This document shows, one piece after another, positions 9,201 through 12,090 of a stretch of 12,090 bases of DNA (positions within the stretch are counted from its first letter, which is position 1; every line of letters starts with the position of its first letter). The translations under genes were made by a program, and so were the position numbers. Under the pieces are notes generated by a model. The model ran no database searches and was not told the DNA's origin. It saw only the letters and a program-made list of their open reading frames with translations. Location of the stretch: contig VGKN01000021.1 of assembly GCA_016867055.1 (NCBI GenBank), positions 1 to 12,090 on the forward strand, read 5' to 3'. The stretch is from Candidatus Omnitrophota bacterium. GTDB taxonomy: Bacteria; Omnitrophota; Koll11; VGKN01.

Positions 9201-12090
9201 TTATATTATCCTCTGTCGCCGGTTCTCTTCTATATGAAACTACGCCTAACGAAAGCCAGGTTAAATCACTAACACAATAGGATATCTCATCATAATTCCT
9301 AAGTTTAAGATTTAATCTTGCTGCCTTTCTATAATGCATTATTCCTCTGCGGCGATATTCCTCTAATTCTTCAGGAGGATTTCTATCTATCAGTTCAGAG
9401 ATATATGGATATAGTTCATACCAGTCAACGCTCTGGCGTTTTCCCTTTATACGCGGATCTTCTGAAGTCGTAAAATAATCATCAACTAATTTCCGATAGG
9501 TCATTTTATATAACTCTTCATAACAATAACCTATCTGCCAAATGGCCTTTGCTTCTGCATCTTTATCTTTTTTCGCCCTGCTTAACTCTGCAGCAAGCTC
9601 AAAATATCTTATAGCTTCTAAATATTTGCCAGCGCCTTTTAAGCTCCTCGCCTCCCTAAAAAGTAAGCCAGAGATACCATAGCCAGTATCTAACGAATAC
9701 AAATCTCCTGTTAAGATACCATCTTTGTGTAAAAGAATAAACTCCGGGGTCCATGCTCCACTTACATTTTTCAATTCTTGAATAACGGGTATAACACGTC
9801 GCAGATATTCCTTCCTTATAGAAAAATGTAGGCAAATCTCGCTCTGGGTAGGTAGTCTATCCTCATTATCCGCAAGCTCAACTATCCACGCCCAGATATT
9901 CTTAGAGTCTATTTCGGATAATTCCTGTGCTTTAAAACGCCTTATGATATTTATAATTTTATTAAACTCCTCTAACGTTATATTCTGCCAGCCGGGATAG
10001 GGAGATTTACGCATTATCTCTAAGGCATCACTACGAATAGAGTGTGCCTCTTCTAACGTCTTAAGGACGCGATTACATATTTTTCCGTTGATAACAAAGT
10101 GATGGCTCGCCGATAAAATATAAGAATGCCTAATTGAATTAATAACGCTGCATAATAAACTGGGGGAAAGACCCTTTAGCCACGGCATAGCAGAGGGTTG
10201 TCTCTTCTTTAGTTTCTTTAGTTCTTCCAATACCCTATCTATATTAGGCCCTACCTCATCTACAATCTGGTCAATTACTTGATAGAGGACCTTTGCTCTA
10301 TCGCGATTAACCTCAATATGCTTAATTTGTTGCCATCTGTTAGTATTATCTATTCTGGTCAATTTGGTTTTAAATTCCCCAGGATTTTTACTGAGGTGCT
10401 CAATAATCTCTCTAAACTGCTCTAATGTTATATCCTTCCATCCGGGATAGGGGAATTTACGCATTATCTCTAAGGCATCACTACGGATAGAGCGGGCCTG
10501 TTCTAAGGCTGTGAGAATCCTCCACCTTACTGGGCCGTTTAAGATAAGCTTGGTGTTCTCTAAGTAAACTACTGATAAGTCTTGCAATGCGTAATAATAT
10601 TTTTCCCAAAGAAGAAGTATCGGAGCTCGCCAACCTGCTGAAATGTCCCTAAGCCAAGGCTCTGCCCAAGGTACCTTACTCTCTAATACCTTTATAATTT
10701 CATCCAGTCGTGGTCCTACCTCATTTATTGCCTCCTCAATTGCTTTTTTTAAGTCCTCTGCCCTCCTGAAATTAAATTCAGTGGAACTGATTATAGCCCA
10801 CACGTTATCCGTATCTAAATCTTTTAATGTCGCATCAGCATCTTTAATGTTTTGAACAATATCTTTAAACTGATTTAATCTTACATCCTGCCAGCCGGGA
10901 TAGCGAGCTTGACGCATTATCTCTAATGCGTCGCTACGGATAGAGCGGGCTTCTCTTAAAGCCAGATATATATTTTTCCTTGTTGTCTCATTGGTGATAA
11001 ATAAAAAACCACCTGATAAAACCACTAAAAATTGGCTAAATGGGCTAACTCTCTGCGGGGAGGTTAAGTAACCTCTTTGAAGTATATCCAGGAATTCCAT
11101 CAATGAAAACTCACTAAATTCAGGCAGGGTAGCACCCAATCGCCTGTTTACCTCTTCAAAAACCTTCACTAAGTTCGGCCCGACTGTATTTATGGCTTCG
11201 TCAATTGCTTCTGATAAGACTCTATCAATAGGAGTATTTGTTCCTTCTAACCTCGTTACTATCCCTGTAGGAGATACTGGCGGTGGCTGGGCAGGTGCTA
11301 CTTTAGATGCAACCTCTCCTGTAACTTTAACAGCGGCGCCAGAATCTCCTTGACTTTGGAGTGTTGGTTTAAAGGCTGATGTCATCGTTATAGCTGATTG
11401 TCCTGCTGTTCCTGTCTGATTAGGCATTGGTACTATGGTAGATAATCCAGCTACTGGTGCAGGAGTTTCACTAGAGGGCATAACTGCCCTAGCTGATATC
11501 ACAGCTACAGTTAGGTTAGAAGGTTGTGCAATTTGTAGCGGTGAAAATGTTTCATAACTTGAGACTTGAGCAGTTGTTAATGATGCCTCTGATAGAGTGG
11601 TTGCAAAATCCTGCGTGGGTGTGTTTGAAGCAAATAACGCCCCTGTTAAAGGCGCTACAGCTATGACTTGTTGTTCGGCGGTTTGGATGCTTGTTGCTGA
11701 AGTAGCTTCATAAAGTGATAGATCAGCTACAGCTTGTTGATTTGGTGAAGGAGATACTTGTGCAGTCGTTCCAGCAATATGTGTAGTTAGTTCTGTTTGA
11801 GTAGCCACATAAGAAGATGATGCAGATGGTATGGGTAGAGTAGCTGCTGGTTGACCTGCTGAAGGTTCTGTTAGGTATGGAGTGGTTACAACAGTTCCCA
11901 GTGGTGCTGGTGTTTCGGTAAGTGTATATCCTGGTACAGGTAGTGTGGTTAGGGGATGCTCTGCTGGGGTTTCTTTTAAGTATTCAGCAGTTACAACAGC
12001 TCCTAATGGTGGTTGTGTAGGTATAGTTGTATAAGATGTTATAGCCTGTGTGGTGGCTGTGGTATCTGGTATTGATGTCCCTTCTGATAA
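1..12090 (-). CDS. Internal part of a giant multidomain membrane protein, open at both ends
   Basis: Seen: the minus-strand frame whose codons align with base 1 has no stop in 4,030 codons. Translation gives balanced, protein-like sequence throughout, with recognisable domains in order: Thr/Pro-rich linker, triplicated repeat, TPR-like helices, HD phosphohydrolase, about 12 membrane segments with HEGMH, RelA/SpoT-like HD, alpha-solenoid, HE-x3-H domain, M50-like membrane protease (HELGH), and a JAMM-like motif at the last codons. Start and stop lie outside the window, so total length, signal peptide and operon context are unknown. Known: proteins of many thousands of residues occur in Omnitrophota and a few other lineages. 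Inferred: a membrane-anchored signalling and proteolysis protein. Frequent AGA/AGG and ATA codons occur along its length, and I saw no frameshift or obvious foreign insertion. I do not recognise the full-length protein. Existence of the frame is very secure; function as a whole is unassigned. Confidence 0.95.
289..645 (-). other. Soluble region between the M50-like and JAMM-like domains (residues 3816-3934)
   Basis: Short strands (DVLIFPTAHRTYYLFADKDI, 3828-3847; PYLFLYPD, 3858-3865) are followed by a long helix HLVLLLAVYGNLRDELKARG (3872-3891) and a polar stretch to 3934. It has no membrane span and no motif I recognise. It may form the N-terminal part of the following JAMM-like domain or a small adaptor fold. 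Confidence 0.4.
646..1197 (-). other. M50/site-2-protease-like intramembrane metalloprotease domain (residues 3632-3815)
   Basis: Seen: hydrophobic segments at about 3634-3653 and 3662-3690. The latter ends SIIVVLTIVIHELGHQITG (3681-3699) with HELGH at 3691-3695 (1006-1020). Another membrane segment begins LGGMLFNLAFYLFVG (3751-3765), and a last one at about 3778-3797 ends ILISDDLVYVVYP. HELGH inside a span followed by a GG-x3-N phrase in a later span is the usual pattern of the M50 family, whose members cut substrates within the membrane. The expected third ligand Asp could be D3796 or D3797, though the usual N-x2-P-x4-DG context is absent. The loop 3699-3745 is long and rich in Trp, Tyr and Gly. 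Family membership is well supported; activity depends on the unproven third ligand. Confidence 0.72.
1198..1650 (-). other. Helical region and Pro/Thr linker before the C-terminal membrane domain (residues 3481-3631)
   Basis: Helices run from about 3485 to 3616 with a Cys cluster ISCLCETEDFNSAC (3540-3553, CxC-x8-C) that might bind metal but has no His partner nearby in sequence. The stretch ends in a short flexible linker LTPTTTKAKPPVAT (3617-3630) immediately before the first span of the protease-like membrane domain. No known domain recognised. Confidence 0.45.
1651..2193 (-). other. Mixed alpha/beta domain with an HE-x3-H motif (residues 3300-3480)
   Basis: After a short Thr/Pro linker near 3282-3290 comes an alternating region with probable strands (EIIIDGKPYKLNIHF, 3375-3389; KELHLFVNQ, 3412-3420). 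A helix follows, FHEVLEHIVL (3434-3443), containing HEVLEH at 1771-1788, and a second helix NSHTIAAVLEGIFSE (3454-3468) with H3456 and E3464. Strands followed by a His/Glu-rich helix and a second His/Glu helix recall zinc peptidase folds. The spacing is HE-x3-H instead of HE-x2-H, so a standard gluzincin site is not shown. I do not recognise the family; a metal site is possible. Confidence 0.45.
2281..3990 (-). other. Long helical solenoid, HEAT-like in its second half (residues 2701-3270)
   Basis: Helices continue without membrane spans. From about 2960 the pattern looks HEAT/ARM-like, with paired amphipathic helices such as RWFQTDALTALVRVIEYVGP (3091-3110), WVAPAIEYLLDQLSIPGISS (3115-3134) and DEKIIIISRLRRIGAVLKKN (3135-3154), each pair closed by a polar turn. 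The earlier part (2711-2960) has irregular helices and a hydrophobic patch YLVVAVVCCWHLLG (2763-2776) that is too short and isolated for a confident span. A scaffold or ligand-binding role is likely. No catalytic motif is seen. Confidence 0.5.
3991..4773 (-). other. TPR-like alpha-solenoid (residues 2440-2700)
   Basis: Helix pairs of TPR type are visible. The clearest are YAVLVTLGMALTESGGYEAA (2575-2594) followed by GYFDKANALCQREGY, and GRAWLFRQMGDLYKREGNWQ (2614-2633) followed by TSDTYADAIENT. Each has the Gly/Ala at position 8 and the Ala-x6-Ala spacing of TPRs. Upstream helices (2455-2530, for example YYHQARALWNLHILL) appear to be degenerate copies. Such arrays bind partner proteins or other parts of the same chain. 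They follow directly after the Rel-like HD domain and could control it, as regulatory domains do in long Rel proteins (inference). Confidence 0.65.
4774..5235 (-). other. Region between Rel-like HD and TPR region (residues 2286-2439)
   Basis: The first part (LLHGFLRKRVIELNNEEGLI, 2287-2306) is helical and may pack on the HD domain. The middle is polar with Gly and Pro (PENDFPGSVLNDYFKPEGRG, 2316-2335), probably a loop. From GIKAIEIFKQAVGLGWVSF (2371-2389) helices resume and run into the solenoid. I checked for the synthetase motifs of long Rel proteins and saw none. Function unknown. Confidence 0.45.
5236..5763 (-). other. RelA/SpoT-type HD domain, (p)ppGpp hydrolase-like (residues 2110-2285)
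   Basis: Seen: LWRRSHELRISHEAGMARIL (2113-2132), then VVDFLHDLAEEG (2144-2155), a helical middle with VTEAVKLLTIAEDSQLSKDE (2186-2205), and ALAVKLADRLQNFET (2229-2243). These match the Rel hydrolase pattern of H-P-x2-V-A-x-I-L, LLHD-x2-ED and KLADRLHNMRT. Against the known Rel hydrolase pocket: R44 fits R2115, H53 fits H2124, H77/D78 fit H2149/D2150, E81/D82 fit E2153/E2154, and D144/N148 fit D2236/N2240. The 9-residue gap R44-H53 and the 4-residue gap D144-N148 are exact. Known: these domains remove pyrophosphate from ppGpp in a Mn-dependent way. I see no synthetase, TGS or ACT domain after it, so it resembles hydrolase-only small alarmone hydrolases embedded in a larger chain. The middle is about 20 residues longer than in Rel. 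Substrate is inferred; the family is strongly supported. Confidence 0.85.
5935..7443 (-). other. Polytopic membrane block, about 12 spans (residues 1550-2052)
   Basis: Hydrophobic segments occur at roughly 1553-1577, 1587-1607, 1669-1689, 1720-1742, 1746-1764, 1773-1796, 1797-1816, 1822-1840, 1858-1875, 1886-1908 (weak), 2002-2024 and 2026-2049. Strongly basic loops follow the second (RRIGQGRGKGRE), eighth (EKIRFPGELPKQR), tenth (RRAYKNRER) and twelfth (LKPWQQ) spans. By the positive-inside rule this favours cytoplasmic placement of both flanking HD regions. Span three ends in HEGMH, described separately. A GG-x4-N phrase at 1810-1816 recalls the second conserved motif of M50 proteases but is off by one residue. 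The exact span count is uncertain, but a membrane block is not in doubt. Confidence 0.88.
7009..7023 (-). other. HEGMH zinc-metalloprotease motif at the end of a membrane span (residues 1690-1694)
   Basis: The motif lies in PAIVLLCLVHEGMHYLTN (1681-1698), an HExxH placed at the C-terminal end of a hydrophobic span. This is where M50 and other membrane metallopeptidases keep their catalytic site: two His zinc ligands and a Glu base. Further down, GDAKETIADYL (1714-1724) offers acidic residues (D1715, E1718, D1722) before the next span, one of which could supply the third ligand. The lack of a clean second M50 motif keeps this at moderate confidence. It resembles, but does not copy, the C-terminal HELGH domain of the same chain. 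Confidence 0.6.
7444..8304 (-). other. Helical spacer between HD domain and membrane block (residues 1263-1549)
   Basis: Mostly helical and rich in Glu and Lys, with no recognised family. The first part (1264-1330, RILLENEKRSRTFYKPGRS onward) probably forms C-terminal helices of the HD fold. A small cluster CKCHLPH (1371-1377) could bind metal but is isolated. The segment NGVELMEMKLENPED (1437-1451) and the helices after it lead straight into the first membrane span at about 1553. Confidence 0.5.
8305..8643 (-). other. HD-superfamily phosphohydrolase domain (residues 1150-1262)
   Basis: Seen: EHGLIHALRV (1152-1161), then LIAASLCHDLTSG (1184-1196) with the HD pair at H1191-D1192, H1202 in REGHN, H1232 in IRRHRG, and EEKILVDADEVEGLDF (1244-1259) with D1252. 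This order (H, HD, H, H, then a DAD-x-(L/V) phrase) is that of HD domains like the YedJ/RNase Y-type group (COG1418). They bind one or two divalent metals through the His, HD and final Asp and cleave phosphomonoesters, phosphodiesters or nucleotides. Likely metal ligands are H1157 (or H1153), H1191, D1192 and D1252. The substrate cannot be deduced. All ligand positions are intact, so the domain is probably active. By the topology argument for the following membrane block it would lie in the cytoplasm (inference). Confidence 0.85.
8644..9495 (-). other. Helical region without recognised domain (residues 866-1149)
   Basis: The sequence is rich in Leu, Glu, Lys and Arg with heptad-like runs. It includes a charged probable coiled coil around residues 1088-1112 (EFKDLTEKDVRRRLEETRKE at 1089-1108). 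I see no enzyme motif, membrane segment or signal. It may extend the TPR-like solenoid or act as a rigid connector into the HD domain that follows directly. Function unknown. Confidence 0.5.
9496..9684 (-). other. TPR-like helical repeats (residues 803-865)
   Basis: Residues 803-860 read as antiparallel helix pairs of TPR type. The clearest is AGKYLEAIRYFELAAELSRA (820-839), with the small-large alternation of a TPR helix A and B, followed by AKAIWQIGYCYEELYK (847-862). TPRs are protein-interaction scaffolds. Here they sit between the triplicated repeat and the helical lead-in to the HD domain. Perhaps one and a half to two motifs are recognisable; neighbouring helices may be degenerate copies. 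Confidence 0.55.
9775..9867 (-). other. Possible helix-turn-helix-like segment (residues 742-772)
   Basis: The segment RLPTQSEICLHFSIRKEYLR (745-764), followed by a hydrophobic helix, has the spacing of a winged-helix recognition unit: a Pro-Thr-Gln start, a short helix with Glu-Ile, a turn, and a basic second helix. Inside a giant membrane protein DNA binding would be surprising. The resemblance may be only that of two packed helices linking the repeat array to the TPR-like region. This is a weak call based on pattern alone. Confidence 0.2.
9847..10299 (-). repeat. 150-residue repeat, unit 3 (residues 598-748)
   Basis: Third unit. It opens IDQIVDEVGPNIDRVLEEL (606-624), has the core AHSIRSDALEIMRKSPYPGW (682-701) followed by QNITLEEF, and closes with IDSKNIWAWI (727-736). 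The VGP phrase is again 155 residues after that of unit 2. Downstream sequence no longer repeats, so the array ends here. As in the other units, the PYPGW-x-(D/N)-(I/V)-(T/R)-L motif follows the core and may form the most conserved surface. Confidence 0.86.
10300..10764 (-). repeat. 150-residue repeat, unit 2 (residues 443-597)
   Basis: Second unit. It opens IEEAINEVGPRLDEII (451-466), has the core ARSIRSDALEIMRKFPYPGW (532-551) followed by KDITLEQF, and closes with IDNTNRWQQIK (580-590). The VGP phrase lies 155 residues after that of unit 1 and the SIRSDALEIM core 151 residues after. The core DNA at 10462-10491 differs from unit 3 at one base in 30, although the variable middles differ strongly. 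Confidence 0.87.
10765..11229 (-). repeat. 150-residue repeat, unit 1 (residues 288-442)
   Basis: First of three tandem units. It opens with IDEAINTVGPNL (296-307), carries the core ARSIRSDALEIMRQARYPGW (381-400) and ends near an Asp-Asn-Val-Trp phrase (429-431). The predicted content is almost entirely helical. The middle, with a hydrophobic VVLSGGFLFI stretch (356-365), does not match units 2 and 3 closely. I do not recognise the family. Tandem arrangement directly after the flexible linker suggests a stalk, binding or spacer array rather than an enzyme. Confidence 0.85.
11251..12090 (-). other. Thr/Pro/Ala/Ser-rich low-complexity linker (residues 1-280)
   Basis: This stretch is dominated by Thr, Pro, Ala, Ser, Val and Gln, with few charged residues and only short predicted structure. 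It includes phrases such as TATTQAITSYTTIPTQPP and PAQPPPVSPTG. Such composition is typical of extended spacers between folded modules in very large bacterial proteins. It continues past the right edge, so the chain has more sequence N-terminal to the window. It ends where the first 150-residue repeat begins, near residue 288. No catalytic motif is visible. Confidence 0.8.
11797..12006 (-). repeat. Two imperfect 35-residue (105-bp) repeats inside the linker
   Basis: Residues 29-63 start LGAVVTAEYLKETPAEHP and residues 64-98 start LGTVVTTPYLTEPSAGQP. Both continue with a Leu-Pro-(Val/Ile)-Pro phrase. At DNA level the ten bases gttacaacag recur at 11990-11999 and 11885-11894, exactly 105 bases apart, with partly matching flanks. 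This suggests that part of the linker grew by tandem duplication and then diverged. More copies may lie beyond the right edge. Confidence 0.7.

Noticed and set aside
9775..9867. DNA-binding regulator role for the helix-turn-helix-like segment
   Set aside because: It is only two helices between a repeat array and TPR-like repeats, without a wing or a clear match; kept only as a weak structural note.
2286..12090. Splitting the window into several adjacent genes at domain boundaries
   Set aside because: There is no in-frame stop at any boundary and no spacer, so separate genes would require many unrecognised frameshifts. Internal starts producing shorter products cannot be excluded but are not indicated.
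1..12090. CRISPR arrays, insertion sequences, rRNA genes, riboswitches, terminators and promoters
   Set aside because: I saw no short regularly spaced direct repeats, terminal inverted repeats with a transposase, conserved rRNA segments or hairpin-plus-T-run outside coding context; the whole window is coding.

Overview
The whole 12,090-base window is one reading frame on the minus strand. Reading every codon aligned to base 1 on the minus strand, I find no TAA, TAG or TGA in 4,030 consecutive codons. There is no start codon I can defend, no stop, no ribosome binding site, no promoter, no terminator and no intergenic space. The window is therefore an internal slice of a giant gene encoding more than 4,030 residues (over about 440 kDa), open at both edges. 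Residue 1 below means the codon at 12088-12090 and residue 4030 the codon at 1-3. Residue n lies at plus coordinates 12091-3n to 12093-3n.

Layout in protein order (right to left on the map). Residues 1-280 are a Thr/Pro/Ala/Ser-rich linker with a 35-residue repeat. Residues 288-748 are three tandem repeats of about 150-155 residues with a nearly frozen core, SIRSDALEIM. Residues 749-1149 are helical and include a TPR-like stretch. Residues 1150-1262 are an HD-superfamily phosphohydrolase domain with its metal ligands in place. After a helical spacer comes a block of about 12 membrane segments (1550-2052) holding an HEGMH metalloprotease-type motif. Residues 2110-2285 are a second HD domain of RelA/SpoT (ppGpp hydrolase) type with the expected pocket residues. 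Residues 2286-3280 are a long alpha-solenoid with TPR-like and HEAT-like parts. Residues 3300-3480 are a mixed domain with an HE-x3-H motif. Residues 3632-3815 are an M50/site-2-protease-like membrane domain (HELGH, then GG-x3-N). Residues 3935-4030 look like a JAMM/MPN-type metalloprotease ending H-x-H-P...S-x-x-D exactly at the window edge.

Organism: bacterial, moderate GC (about 42% by eye), with frequent AGA/AGG Arg and ATA Ile codons. Very long single-gene proteins mixing TPRs, membrane blocks and metalloproteases are a known trait of Omnitrophota (former OP3), for example 'Candidatus Velamenicoccus archaeovorus', so I suggest that phylum or a relative. This is inference from gene style, not from a marker gene.

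How the parts may work together (inference): charge distribution and an even count of membrane segments are compatible with both HD domains lying in the cytoplasm on either side of a membrane block. The combination of a ppGpp-hydrolase-like domain, a second HD phosphohydrolase, two membrane-embedded HExxH sites and a JAMM-like domain on one chain would couple nucleotide signalling with intramembrane proteolysis. I know of no described protein with this order of domains.
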